A stretch of 64,000 nucleotides of DNA. Source: Candidatus Bathyarchaeota archaeon (GTDB taxonomy: Archaea > Thermoproteota > Bathyarchaeia > Bathyarchaeales > Bathycorpusculaceae). Location of the stretch: positions 62,001 to 126,000 of the forward strand of contig JAOZHX010000022.1 in NCBI GenBank assembly GCA_026014665.1, written 5' to 3'. Shown one piece after another: positions 8,857 through 17,674 of this stretch. Numbering within the stretch: the first letter of the stretch is position 1; every line of letters starts with the position of its first letter. The translations under genes were made by a program, and so were the position numbers. A model generated the notes under the pieces. It worked only from the letters and a program-made list of their open reading frames with translations, was not told the origin of the DNA and did no database searches.

Positions 8857-9369
8857 TTACCAGTGCTCTAAATGTCGTATTTCTTCTAGCCGCTTCCTAT
8901 TTCCATTCGGTTCTTTTTCCTCTGCTCCATAGCCAACTGTCAACATAACGAGGGCACGTATTTCTTTAGGAATACTCAAAGCTTTCTTCACTTTTTCTTC
9001 GTCAAAAGCCGCAAGCCAACAAGTGCCCAAGCCTAACTCGTATGCCACAAGACTCATACTGTGGACTGCAATTGCTACGTCAACCTTCCACAATTCTTCC
9101 CCATCCTGCCTAGACCATGCCTTATTAGGGTCAGCGCAGGCAACAATCACTGCAGGCACTTCTTTGAACCATTCTCGAGGGTATGCAGAAAACAACTGCT
9201 CCTTAACATCCATGTCAGTTACAACCACAAAATGCCATGGCTGGTTGTTGTTAGCAGAAGGCGATAATCTTGCTGCCTCCAAGATTTTCTCGATTTTTTC
9301 TGGCTCTACTGGGTTGTTGAGGTATTTGCGTATGCTCCGACGCCTTCTTATGGTTTCAAAAACGGACAA
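8857..9369 (-). CDS. nitroreductase family FMN protein
   Basis: A 170-residue nitroreductase-fold protein. It begins with the family signature ETIRRRRSIRKYLNNPVEPE, followed by LEAARLSPSANNNQPWHFVVV, which forms the FMN phosphate site, and the C-terminal MLTVGYGAEEKEPNGNRKRL. These flavoproteins use NAD(P)H or other donors to reduce nitro groups, quinones or similar compounds. The size is at the short end for the family. It is a single-gene unit; the real substrate is unknown. Confidence 0.9.
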   Translation of the reverse strand: MSVFETIRRRRSIRKYLNNPVEPEKIEKILEAARLSPSANNNQPWHFVVVTDMDVKEQLFSAYPREWFKEVPAVIVACADPNKAWSRQDGEELWKVDVAIAVHSMSLVAYELGLGTCWLAAFDEEKVKKALSIPKEIRALVMLTVGYGAEEKEPNGNRKRLEEIRHLEHW

Positions 9370-9605
9370 AAGAACACCTGAATTTTAAATTAAAGCACTT
9401 CAAATAATTAACCGTTTCTTAATCTCAAAACTTGCGCGTAACAATGTTTTTAACTTTGCAATGATTCATAAAGGGTAACTTTTGGAAAGGTATCGTCTTC
9501 CGTATTTGGGGGGTGGTCGCTTGATTGAGATTATTACTTTGGGGCGTGTCCCTGAATCTATATTCCAAAGTTGCATACAAAAAAGATAAGAAAACAGGGT
9601 TTGGT

Positions 9606-9950
9606 TTATGATGGGTTTTCAGTTTTTTCTGGCATGAGTTCTTCTTCAATTCTAGATAGGCGGGTCATGCGCTTTTCCCATTTCCTGAAAAAACGATATT
9701 GATAAGCCATGAGGTAGAGGCTGTATACTAGGAAAGAGACGAGTATAACTGCCAATATTATGTCGCTAGCTGTTACTAGGCCTCTTTTAGATAATTGTAT
9801 GTAAACGAAAACGAGCGCTATCAAGAGCAGGCTTGAAATAAAGATACCTATGAGCGCACCCCTCTTGAACTTACTTCGCTCCCGATCGATTTCATAGAGG
9901 AATTCATGGAGAGTCTTTACGGGGTACACTTTTTCGTTTTCTTTGGTCAT
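9606..9950 (-). CDS. two-helix membrane protein
   Basis: A 114-residue protein with a charged N-terminal segment, two membrane helices (ALIGIFISSLLLIALVFVYI and IILAVILVSFLVYSLYLMAY) and a C-terminal coiled region rich in Arg and Glu. It follows the winged-helix gene at 10014-10304 on the same strand with a 63-base gap, and the two may form one transcript. I do not recognise the family. Confidence 0.65.
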   Translation of the reverse strand: MTKENEKVYPVKTLHEFLYEIDRERSKFKRGALIGIFISSLLLIALVFVYIQLSKRGLVTASDIILAVILVSFLVYSLYLMAYQYRFFRKWEKRMTRLSRIEEELMPEKTENPS

Positions 9951-10013
9951 GATTTTCTATTTTCCTTTCTTCTTGCTCATTATATAGGTAATGCACCTTT
10001 GGTGCAAGCAGTT

Positions 10014-10304
10014 CTACAGAAGTGACGGTAAGGAGTCGCGGAGATTTGTGTAGATTTTTCTTCCCTCATTTGTTAGCAGAATTTGTCCCTCAGTTGTTTC
10101 ATCGACGAACCCTTTGTCTTTAAGGTAGTTTAAGTGTTTGAGAAAATCGTCGTAGGAGACGTCGGTTGCTTTTCGCCAAAGATGGGTGCGCAGTAGAGGC
10201 TTACCTGAGAAAAAGAGAAATTCCAGTATTTCAAATCGTATTTGCACTGAGCCTTTCCGCTTATACGACATTTTTCCATCAGTCATTGCTTGCCTTGGGT
10301 TCAA
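10014..10304 (-). CDS. winged-helix transcriptional regulator
   Basis: A 96-residue protein consisting mainly of a winged helix: IRFEILEFLFFSG, TDVSYDDFLKHLNYLKDKGFV as recognition region and the wing TTEGQILLTNEGRKIY, as in small archaeal regulators. A minus-strand TATA box (TTATATA, 10341-10347) lies just upstream. The start could be the first ATG (10304) or an internal ATG at 10271 (MSYKRKG), which would remove 11 residues. It sits between an ABC export operon and a small membrane protein and may control the latter. Confidence 0.75.
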   Translation of the reverse strand: MNPRQAMTDGKMSYKRKGSVQIRFEILEFLFFSGKPLLRTHLWRKATDVSYDDFLKHLNYLKDKGFVDETTEGQILLTNEGRKIYTNLRDSLPSLL

Positions 10305-10384
10305 GCCTGCTATTGCTGTGGTGCAATGTGTTTAAAAGGTTATATAAAAAAAGAAGGAGGGGTTGGATGATTATCATTGCGTTT

Positions 10385-11233
10385 TTATTTGTTTAGGTAT
10401 CTCCAGGAGAGCACTACACATATGATTGTGACGATAACTGCGAAGGCACCGACGAAGGCGAAGTCGAGCGGTAGAGGACCGAAACCATCACTAAATATCA
10501 TTAGTCTTCTGACTGCATCGATGGTGTAACTGATGGGGTTAACGCTTGCTATTGCTTGAAGCCAATCAGGCATTTTGTTTATGGGGAAGTACGCGGAGCT
10601 TGCGAACATCAATGGAAGCGTGATGAGTTGGAAGATTGCTTGTGGCATTTCCATTCTTGTTGACCGCAATGTCAGGGCTGTGAACAGCGACGAGAGGCCG
10701 ACGCTTATGAGGAACACTATGGCAAATACACCAAATATGCTCCACCATGCAAAGTTGCTGCCTGTGACGAGACCCAACGCAAAGGCGATTGCTGCAACGA
10801 TTCCCGCTTGGAATATTGCGCGAACGCTTGCCGAGAGGACTTTAGCTAAGATTATAGCTGAACGTGAGACGGGTGTGCTAAGAACCTTGTTCATGAAGCC
10901 TAAGCGTTTATCCCAAACTACTGACATCCCTGTGAAGGCTGTGGTGAAGACGGTAGTGAACGCTACCATACCCATGGCCATAAAGGAGAAGTAATCGGTA
11001 GTGCCAAAGGTCTGCATCATTATGGCATCTGAGCTTACGCCTGGAATGCCTGAGGGTATCATTGCACTAAGATTCATGGCTTTGCCAAGTAGCGCCAACC
11101 ACAAAATAGGTTGGATTACACCCATTATCAGGATGAAGGGCTGCTGATACCACTTTTTGAGTTCACGATGAGTCAACGCCCAAAGACCATGGAATCTGCT
11201 TTTTGAGACTTGGGTTTCTGCGTCTTTGCTCAT
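10385..11233 (-). CDS. ABC-2 type export permease
   Basis: A 282-residue membrane protein of the ABC-2 (DrrB-like) class with six membrane helices, an N-terminal amphipathic segment (LTHRELKKWYQQPFILIMGV) and the family loop WDKRLGFMNKVLSTPVSRSA after helix 2. It forms the channel half of an exporter of drugs, lipids or polysaccharides. Its start overlaps the stop of the upstream ATPase gene by four bases, so the two proteins are made in step. With the PadR gene it forms a three-gene operon. Confidence 0.92.
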   Translation of the reverse strand: MSKDAETQVSKSRFHGLWALTHRELKKWYQQPFILIMGVIQPILWLALLGKAMNLSAMIPSGIPGVSSDAIMMQTFGTTDYFSFMAMGMVAFTTVFTTAFTGMSVVWDKRLGFMNKVLSTPVSRSAIILAKVLSASVRAIFQAGIVAAIAFALGLVTGSNFAWWSIFGVFAIVFLISVGLSSLFTALTLRSTRMEMPQAIFQLITLPLMFASSAYFPINKMPDWLQAIASVNPISYTIDAVRRLMIFSDGFGPLPLDFAFVGAFAVIVTIICVVLSWRYLNK

Positions 11234-12249
11234 GCGTGTGCCCTCCTCATTGCCATCCGCTGTGCCATAACTGTTCCCGGTGACTCCTCTGCATCTCGCA
11301 TGGATCTTCCAGTGTATTGCATGTAGACTTCGTTTAACGTTGGTTTTGTAAGCGAAAGCTTTGTTACTACATGCCCGTTCCTTCTGATTGCTTCTATGAT
11401 TAAGGGTGCAGTTAACTCGCCGTTTGAAGATTTCACGATGTAGGAACCGTTTTCTTTCTTGACCTCTTTGACATGTTCAACTTTGCTGATTAAATTAGTG
11501 ATATCTTCCTGCTCTTTTTGTATGGATAAAGTAATGATGTCTCCGCCTAAGCTGTCTTTTAGTTCTGTTGGGCTTCCGATTACAACGATTTTTCCGTGGT
11601 CTATGATTGCTATGCGGTCACAGAGTGCATCTGCCTCTTCAAGATAGTGAGTCGTCAAAAATAACGTCATGCCAAACTCTTTCTTAAGCATCTTAACATA
11701 GTTCCATGTCGCCGTTCGCGTTTGCACGTCTAAGCCTAACGTCGGCTCATCGAGGAAAAGCACCTTAGGGCGGTTGATCAAGCCGCATGCTAACTCGAGT
11801 CTTCGACGCATGCCACCTGAGTAGGTTTGAACACGTTTATCCTTGAATGCTGTCAATTCGACTAATTTTAGCAGGTCCATAGCTCGCTTTTTGGACACGG
11901 AACGTGGAATGCCATAGAGGTCGGCGCATAACAGGATGTTTTCATACCCTGTTAAATCTTCATCTGCGGTGTACTCCTGCGGAACGACGCCGATTGCGCT
12001 GCGTACATCCATGCTTTGCTTTGCGATGTCGCCGCCTAAAATTTCGGCTTTACCTTCGGTTGGCTTCATTATCGTTATGAGCATGTTTATGGTAGTGGTC
12101 TTTCCAGCGCCGTTAGGTCCCAAGAAACCGAAAATTTCACCCTGTTTCACGCTGAAGCTTATATGATCTACTGCGGTTAGGCTGTGGTTGAAAACTTTCG
12201 TTAAGCCTTCAACAACTATAACATCATCGTTTTTACTCATGCTTATCAA
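11230..12249 (-). CDS. ABC exporter ATP-binding protein (DrrA-like)
   Basis: A 339-residue ATPase with Walker A GPNGAGKTT (about residues 43-51), signature YSGGMRRRLELA, Walker B VLFLDEPTLGLD and the switch His in TTHYLEEAD. The C-terminal ~100 residues are the extra domain typical of drug/daunorubicin-type exporters (GGDIITLSI… TLNEVYMQYTGRSMRDAEE). It powers the permease encoded just downstream (4-base overlap) and overlaps the PadR gene by 17 bases. The exported substrate is not evident. Confidence 0.95.
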   Translation of the reverse strand: MISMSKNDDVIVVEGLTKVFNHSLTAVDHISFSVKQGEIFGFLGPNGAGKTTTINMLITIMKPTEGKAEILGGDIAKQSMDVRSAIGVVPQEYTADEDLTGYENILLCADLYGIPRSVSKKRAMDLLKLVELTAFKDKRVQTYSGGMRRRLELACGLINRPKVLFLDEPTLGLDVQTRTATWNYVKMLKKEFGMTLFLTTHYLEEADALCDRIAIIDHGKIVVIGSPTELKDSLGGDIITLSIQKEQEDITNLISKVEHVKEVKKENGSYIVKSSNGELTAPLIIEAIRRNGHVVTKLSLTKPTLNEVYMQYTGRSMRDAEESPGTVMAQRMAMRRAHA

Positions 12250-12838
12250 CCTTCAATTTTTCGTTCATTTCTTCCAACTTTTTTGAAGCCTCATCAAGAA
12301 TCTTCAATGCATCATCAACAACTTTTTCAGAGTAGTTTCCTCTCAGAGTTTTGCCAATCTTTATAGAAGCAAACAGCAACCGTTTCATCGACGCCCGAAT
12401 CTGAATCATTTTATCCTGCGGTATATTACTAAAGAACCCATTGAAAAGTGGACTAACCATGAACCCCGAATTTACATCGAATTTTTCTCTGATTTTCCTT
12501 TGCTCTTCAAGCAAGTCTTTTCCATTCTGAGTTAATTCATAGCGTTTGAACCCATTTTCCGTAGGCAATTCCTTTATGTACGCGTTATCTTGGAGCCATG
12601 CAAGCAATGGGTAGATTGAGCCTGGGCTGGGTTTCCAGTTTCCTCCGGTATTCTTTTGAATTTCATCCATAAGCTCGGAGCCTGACATCGCCTTTTTGTT
12701 GAGAGCTTCGAGGACATGGTAGCGTAGGAACCCTTTGGGAACCATTGCTGTATGCCGTAGCCAGTTGCGTCTGTGGAATAGCAGATGGTTATCACTGTGG
12801 AATGTATGTTTTAGCTGCTTTTCTTGGTCATCTTCCAT
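12233..12838 (-). CDS. PadR family transcriptional regulator
   Basis: A 201-residue PadR protein. The winged helix is clear (RYHVLEALNKKAMSGSELMD, GNWKPSPGSIYPLLAWLQDN, then the wing KRYELTQNGKDLL), followed by a long helical C-terminal dimerisation region. PadR proteins usually repress an adjacent exporter and release DNA on binding the exported compound. It is the first gene of the operon with the ABC exporter, and a palindromic operator covers its predicted start site (12863-12884), so autoregulation is likely. Confidence 0.93.
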   Translation of the reverse strand: MEDDQEKQLKHTFHSDNHLLFHRRNWLRHTAMVPKGFLRYHVLEALNKKAMSGSELMDEIQKNTGGNWKPSPGSIYPLLAWLQDNAYIKELPTENGFKRYELTQNGKDLLEEQRKIREKFDVNSGFMVSPLFNGFFSNIPQDKMIQIRASMKRLLFASIKIGKTLRGNYSEKVVDDALKILDEASKKLEEMNEKLKVDKHE

Positions 12839-12862
12839 TTAATATCACTATCGATATCGTTA

Positions 12863-12898
12863 TTGATTCCATACATGGAATCAAACGAAACATATAAA
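12863..12898 (-). promoter_or_regulatory. promoter and palindromic operator of the PadR/ABC operon
   Basis: A perfect inverted repeat, TTGATTCCAT (12863-12872) and ATGGAATCAA (12875-12884) separated by two bases, lies 25 bases upstream of the PadR start. On the minus strand a TATA box (TTTATATG, 12891-12898) is directly upstream, so the operator lies over the expected transcription start. A further short palindrome CGATATCG (12852-12859) sits closer to the gene. This arrangement fits repression by the PadR dimer blocking polymerase. Confidence 0.75.
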
Positions 12899-13179
12899 CC
12901 TATTGCGCAAATTTCAGCACAACACTATCTAACCCGCCAAAAACCCGCCAAAAAACCCACAAATCTTATTCGCAAACAAAAAGCCACTTTTTTAGCTGTT
13001 TAACCGGCCTTCTCCTTTAGGACAGGTAGGTGGATGTTAGCTAACCCTATGCCCATTAGCATGTTAAGTTTAACGCTCCAAAACAGAAAAAGAATCATCG
13101 CTGAAAAGCAGCATACATTTCCATATACGCCTATAAAAAAGGGGGCTATAGAAAAACCACCACTAATCAAGAAATCAAA

Positions 13180-13977
13180 CTATTTTGTGGCTAACCTACG
13201 CCATAGAACAACCATGCTTAACGCCATCACAACAACCGCAACAACCATAATTATCAAAGCCATCCTCTCAAAATCAACCCCCAACAACACACCACTCTGC
13301 ATATTCGGCATAATCGGATTTTCAGTCGGTTCAGCAGGAGGCAACGTTGGGCTATTCTGTTCCCAAGTATTATCCGGAGTTGGAAATGGCACATAAGGCT
13401 GCACGGTTGGGCTTGGCAAAGAAGCTGAGCCAATGGTAATTGTCTGAATATCGCTCCAAGGGCCTTCCTCAACCGTCGTGAAATGAATTGAGCCACAATA
13501 AGCAGCATCAGCAGCAGGATAACCAGCAATCGCCTGCACCTGAAAATCAATCTGCCCTCCCTCACGAACACTCCAATACGCAATATTAATGGACACAACA
13601 GTGTAACCGGAAGCGGAAGCCTCAAAAGCATTCACAGTACGAACACTCGCACCGTTCCAATCCTCAAAATGCCCTTTCGAACGAACATTATAGTAAAGCT
13701 GCGTCATATGCCCACTAGCATTGTACGATGCAAACGGCTGATTCCTAATAGTAACGTCGATAGTCCGATTATCAACATGATAACCACCACTAACGATGAT
13801 AGTTTGCCCAGTATAGGCATCTTTACCATAAGTTGGTGGCACATCATAAGAATGATCCACATATTGCACAGTGAACTCTGGCTTAGATAGCGAAGCAGAA
13901 GCAGAACCCACCACCAACGCCATTGGTACAGCTAAAACGAAAACAAGAAACAATGAAAGACTCATGCGGAATTGCAT
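13180..13977 (-). CDS. membrane-anchored surface protein (paralogue of the 14176 gene)
   Basis: A 265-residue exported protein: signal peptide at residues 1-29, a beta-rich extracellular domain starting PEFTVQYVDHSYDVPPTYG, a Pro/Thr-rich stalk near 195-225 and one C-terminal membrane helix (ALIIMVVAVVVMALSMVVLW) with a basic cytosolic end. The divergent neighbour at 14176-14970 has the same domain (PQFTLKFEDHSYNVAPTY), so this is a duplicated pair. Possible N-glycosylation sites (NRT, NAS) occur. The function is not known; adhesion or envelope structure is a guess. Confidence 0.8.
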   Translation of the reverse strand: MQFRMSLSLFLVFVLAVPMALVVGSASASLSKPEFTVQYVDHSYDVPPTYGKDAYTGQTIIVSGGYHVDNRTIDVTIRNQPFASYNASGHMTQLYYNVRSKGHFEDWNGASVRTVNAFEASASGYTVVSINIAYWSVREGGQIDFQVQAIAGYPAADAAYCGSIHFTTVEEGPWSDIQTITIGSASLPSPTVQPYVPFPTPDNTWEQNSPTLPPAEPTENPIMPNMQSGVLLGVDFERMALIIMVVAVVVMALSMVVLWRRLATK

Positions 13978-14175
13978 ACATAGCCAGAATGCATGTTCAA
14001 AATAAAAAGGTTCCAGTCAAAATTATTTGACTAAAGCAAGTCAAAGATTCTTGACTGAAACATAAAGAGTAAGCCAACGAAACCGATGAACCGTTCGCTT
14101 TTCTGGTCACCGCTCATGTTCAAAATGAAAAGCAGCCTTTGCAAACACACTTTTATTTCAAGGTCACATCTATCA

Positions 14176-14970
14176 ATGAGCATGAAGCACAACCTTGCCC
14201 TACTGCTCAGCCTCACAATACTCATATCCAGCCTCACCATCATCAAACCAACCACAGCGCAGATAAGCCCCTCCATCCCACAGTTCACCCTAAAGTTCGA
14301 AGACCACTCCTACAACGTTGCCCCAACCTACACAACCGACCCCAACACAGGAAACATGATCAAGGCAACCGACGGCTACCGAAAACAAATAAAATTCATC
14401 GATGTCATAATCAAAAACCCAGACACCCACTCATTTTACGGAGTCGTAAACGAAAGCATAGTAAAGCTCTACTACAACATTCGCGCCAAAGCACACACCC
14501 AAGACTGGACAAACGCAACCACCCTAAACGACAACCTAGCCCCATCAGACGCAGACTACACCACCATCAAATTCGGAATAGGCCAAACCAATCCAGACCC
14601 AAACGGCTGGAGCATATGGCTAGGCGACTTCGCCCCCGGCAGCCAAGTAGATTTCCAAGTGCAGGGCATCAACGGATTCTACACTAACCTCACAGAAACG
14701 CCTCCATGCTGGAGACTCAAAGACTACAACGTCTTCAACGAAACCGGTAGAAGCCCCTGGAGCGAGACACAAACAATAACCATTCCAAATGACTCTTCAT
14801 ATTTACCGACACCTCGGCAAACATATTTGGGCTTCACAACAGAACTCATATTTGGCATCATCGCCACTGCTACTGTGACATTCTGTGTTAGCGCATTGAT
14901 TTATTACAAAAAACAAAGAAAACAAAACCCACACAAATTAAACCCAAATCAGCGAGCCATCAACCATTAA
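14176..14970 (+). CDS. membrane-anchored surface protein (paralogue of the 13180 gene)
   Basis: About 264 residues with an N-terminal signal helix (HNLALLLSLTILISSLTII), the same extracellular domain as its divergent neighbour (FTLKFEDHSYNVAPTY, then YYNIRAKAHTQDW and SQVDFQVQGINGFY) and a C-terminal membrane helix followed by a Lys/Gln-rich tail. The ATG at 14176 is chosen because a signal peptide begins there; an open frame upstream to 14086 gives an unlikely N-terminus. The two copies are only moderately similar, so the duplication is old. Confidence 0.8.
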   Translation: MSMKHNLALLLSLTILISSLTIIKPTTAQISPSIPQFTLKFEDHSYNVAPTYTTDPNTGNMIKATDGYRKQIKFIDVIIKNPDTHSFYGVVNESIVKLYYNIRAKAHTQDWTNATTLNDNLAPSDADYTTIKFGIGQTNPDPNGWSIWLGDFAPGSQVDFQVQGINGFYTNLTETPPCWRLKDYNVFNETGRSPWSETQTITIPNDSSYLPTPRQTYLGFTTELIFGIIATATVTFCVSALIYYKKQRKQNPHKLNPNQRAINH

Positions 14971-14979
14971 TTTTTCAAG

Positions 14980-15540
14980 TCACGGTTTGTATACTTTGGG
15001 GTCTAACAAAGCAAAGTTGTTGCCGCCTGCATGATATAGCATCCGAGCTTTCTTAAGGTCATAACTCTCTGTAAAAACACCCAAATCCGCATAAGCTTCC
15101 AAGATCTTGCCAACAAAAATTGTATGATCTCCAGTGACCAATTGACCATCAACCTCACACTCGAGATGGGCTATGCATTCCCGGATTGCTGGCGCTTTCA
15201 CCTTTTTCGCCGGCATAGGCGTAAGGTTGGCTTTCTTGAATTTATCAAAACTTCTTCCAGTCAACGAACCACACGCATAGACTGCTTGAAGCAACTCAAG
15301 CGTTGGAACATTAACGACGAATTCGCCTGATTCCTCGATGAGCGTATGAGTGTGGCGAGTGGGTCCAAGACTTATGGCTAAAAGCGGTGGATTGATCGAT
15401 GTGGGCATAACCCATGCTAAGGTGGCTATGTTTGGTTTGCCGCTGTTGCCGATTGCAGAAACTAGCATGGTATGCATGGGGTGAAGAAGGCGGTAAGAAA
15501 GGTTTGGGTTTACTGGAACTTTTTGTGTCATATACTTCAC
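14980..15540 (-). CDS. flavin reductase-like FMN-binding protein
   Basis: A 186-residue protein of the flavin reductase / FMN split-barrel family, recognised from YRLLHPMHTMLVSAIG, PNIATLAWVMPTSINPPLLAISLG, SGEFVVNVPT and the C-terminal MLYHAGGNNFALLD. Archaeal members act as flavoredoxins or as reductases with FMN. It converges with the surface-protein gene and lies downstream of trpS on the same strand with a 122-base gap. The electron partner cannot be told from the sequence. Confidence 0.88.
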   Translation of the reverse strand: MKYMTQKVPVNPNLSYRLLHPMHTMLVSAIGNSGKPNIATLAWVMPTSINPPLLAISLGPTRHTHTLIEESGEFVVNVPTLELLQAVYACGSLTGRSFDKFKKANLTPMPAKKVKAPAIRECIAHLECEVDGQLVTGDHTIFVGKILEAYADLGVFTESYDLKKARMLYHAGGNNFALLDPKVYKP

Positions 15541-15662
15541 CTATAACGTATGTGTTTAGGAGTTGTAATTTAATTTTCTTTTGTTTATTAAGTAAACGAT
15601 GGATCTTTGCTATTTTTTTGCTTAAACTTGGTTTAGCTGCATCTGCGCTGTTCCATGGACGT

Positions 15663-16838
15663 TTATCGTTTAATGTGGTATTGTTCTATAGTGTCTTTGG
15701 CTTTTTCTCGACGTTGACGATGCTGCTCCAGGAAACGGTTGAGTTTTTCCGCTATATCTTTTTTGCATTCGCCGCATAAGATTTCGCCCGCTCGACAGGT
15801 TCGTTCGCGTTGCGCAAGCTTTGAGGTGTCTTCTTCGAAGAGGAAGAAGTAATATTGGAATACACTGCAGACTGCAGGATCTGCACCGCTTTTCCGCTGC
15901 TCTGCTGCTGTACCTTTGCCGCCTGTGAACGCGTTCCAAATTTTCTTTTTAACCACTTCGGGTGGATCCATGGTGAATATGCTTGTTTCTGGCATGGAGG
16001 CACTCATTTTTCCTCCTGCGCCCAAACCGGGGAGGAAGCGGCAATGAATTTGTGCTGGTTTGTAATAGCCGAGTTTTTGAGCTATGTCCCGTGTGACTCG
16101 CCAGTATGGATCTTGGTCGATGGCTGCCGGGATAAGAGCAGGAACGTTTTCGCCGGTTAGTTTTTTATGTATGAAGCAGGGTGCGGCTTGGATGGCTGGC
16201 CAGTAAATCCAGCCGATGTTGGTGCTGTCTTGGAAGCCAAACGTGCTTTTTGCGGTGCTGTAGGTTATGCGTTTAGCCACTTCCAAGGTGATATCGTAGA
16301 GTAAATCGATATCTTTTGTGTCGTAAATGATATAGGTGTCTTCGGGTTTGAAGCCAAGCGCTATCAAGTCCAAGGCGTTTTCGTAAGCCCACTTGCTTGT
16401 TTCTTTAAGGTTTGCTTCATCGTCTATAAGGAATTTTTCATCGTCAGTTATTTGAAAATAAAGACGTGTTTTGAACTTTTGTTGTACATGAAGTGTGAAT
16501 ATCCAAGGAACAAGGTGCCCGATATGGACAGGTCCGCTTGGTCCCCTGCCCGTGTAAAGGACGAATTTTGTCCCTTTTTCGTATAAGTCTAAAACCGTGT
16601 CGAGGTCTCGGTGACTAAAGAATATTTTTCGTTCCAGTTGAATGTGGAGTTTGCTTGTGTGTTTTTCTATTCTTTCGAGGAGTTGAGGTGTAAGTGGCTG
16701 GGTGCCGAATTCACGGATGAGGCGTTCGTAGTCTACTTTGCCTTTGACCTCCCAAGGCGTGACTACCATTTCATTGTTGTTTTCTTCAGCGTTAGGCACA
16801 GACATCAAGCTTACCTTTTGTTGTTTTGTTGGAATCAA
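15663..16838 (-). CDS. trpS: tryptophanyl-tRNA synthetase
   Basis: A 391-residue class I synthetase of the archaeal/eukaryotic TrpRS type that charges tRNA-Trp. The nucleotide-binding motif is HIGH at 105-108 in GRGPSGPVHIGHLVPW, and the second signature is KMSAS at 277-281. The C-terminal part (WNAFTGGKGTAAEQRKSGAD, ECKKDIAEKLN) matches archaeal TrpRS. Length is normal. A perfect 8-base inverted repeat lies upstream (16895-16913). It is probably a single-gene unit. Confidence 0.97.
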   Translation of the reverse strand: MIPTKQQKVSLMSVPNAEENNNEMVVTPWEVKGKVDYERLIREFGTQPLTPQLLERIEKHTSKLHIQLERKIFFSHRDLDTVLDLYEKGTKFVLYTGRGPSGPVHIGHLVPWIFTLHVQQKFKTRLYFQITDDEKFLIDDEANLKETSKWAYENALDLIALGFKPEDTYIIYDTKDIDLLYDITLEVAKRITYSTAKSTFGFQDSTNIGWIYWPAIQAAPCFIHKKLTGENVPALIPAAIDQDPYWRVTRDIAQKLGYYKPAQIHCRFLPGLGAGGKMSASMPETSIFTMDPPEVVKKKIWNAFTGGKGTAAEQRKSGADPAVCSVFQYYFFLFEEDTSKLAQRERTCRAGEILCGECKKDIAEKLNRFLEQHRQRREKAKDTIEQYHIKR

Positions 16839-16894
16839 AGAGGCATAAGTCCTATATCTCTTTTATCGCACGTCGTTTCAGCAAATTATTTCTG

Positions 16895-16913
16895 AGTGCG
16901 TAGCATACGCACT
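16895..16913. promoter_or_regulatory. inverted repeat upstream of trpS
   Basis: AGTGCGTA (16895-16902) and TACGCACT (16906-16913) form a perfect inverted repeat around a 3-base centre, 57 bases upstream of the trpS start. A TATA-like minus-strand TATATTTTA near 16932-16940 would place the transcription start on or beside the repeat. It may be an operator or a hairpin in the leader. No tryptophan-specific signal was recognised. Confidence 0.4.
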
Positions 16914-17082
16914 TGATGGCGAACGATTTAACATAAAATATACAGGTTTTACTTGCCTAGACCCAACAAAGGGTAGAACACAAACATTTATAGAAGGCAA
17001 TTAAAAAAAAACTAGCGCAGTCTGCTTTGTCTTGATATTATCTATTGTGTCTTTGGCTATGGAGCTGAAATCAAAAAGTATT

Positions 17083-17535
17083 CTAGTTCAGCCGCTGCCG
17101 ATAGCTTTCGTAATCGGGAAGCCGCCGATGGTAATCCTGGCACATAAGTGAAGACGAAATCAAAAAGTCAGCTGAGGCGCGGTTGCAGGCAATCGGGATG
17201 TTCCATACTACTGCAATCCTCAAGAGCGCTTTAACGTCTGGGTCATGTGGCAGCGGTGCCAGCGGGTCCCAAAAGAAAATTAAAAAGTCAATTTCTCCGT
17301 CAGCTATGCGTGCGCCTATTTGTTGGTCGCCGCCCAGTGGTCCGCTTTCGAAGATCTCGATGTCTAGGCCGAGTTCTCTTTTCAGGATTCTGCCTGTGGT
17401 TCCTGTGGCGTAGAGTTCGTGTTGGCGGAGGGTTTCGATGTTGTATTTTGCCCATTCCAGCATGTCTAGTTTTTTGTTGTCATGGGCAATGAGCGCGATT
17501 TTTTTCTTTTGTCGTATAAGCGCTGTTTTTGGCAT
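17083..17535 (-). CDS. mgsA: methylglyoxal synthase
   Basis: A 150-residue enzyme that converts dihydroxyacetone phosphate to methylglyoxal and phosphate. It matches the well-known bacterial enzyme closely: ALIAHDNKK, LYATGTTGRIL, SGPLGGDQQIGARI with catalytic Asp at D70, FFWDPLAPLPHDPDVKALLR with H97 and D100, and WNIPIACNRASADFLI. The enzyme is common in bacteria and uncommon in archaea, so acquisition by transfer is possible. The gene stands alone upstream of trpS. Confidence 0.95.
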   Translation of the reverse strand: MPKTALIRQKKKIALIAHDNKKLDMLEWAKYNIETLRQHELYATGTTGRILKRELGLDIEIFESGPLGGDQQIGARIADGEIDFLIFFWDPLAPLPHDPDVKALLRIAVVWNIPIACNRASADFLISSSLMCQDYHRRLPDYESYRQRLN

Positions 17536-17674
17536 AGGTTGCTTCCTCTGCCTTTAGCGTGTCAACAGTTGGCTTATAATTGTTCCGCTGTTCAACTTGT
17601 TGCTTGATTGTGGGTTTGGGAATAAGGGTTATTTAGGTAAACCCTCAAAGGGCATATTTTGGAGGAGAAGCGGT

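Noticed and set aside
9425-9649. A 74-codon minus-strand frame after the nitroreductase region
   Set aside because: It overlaps the end of the two-helix membrane protein gene in another frame and has unlikely composition.
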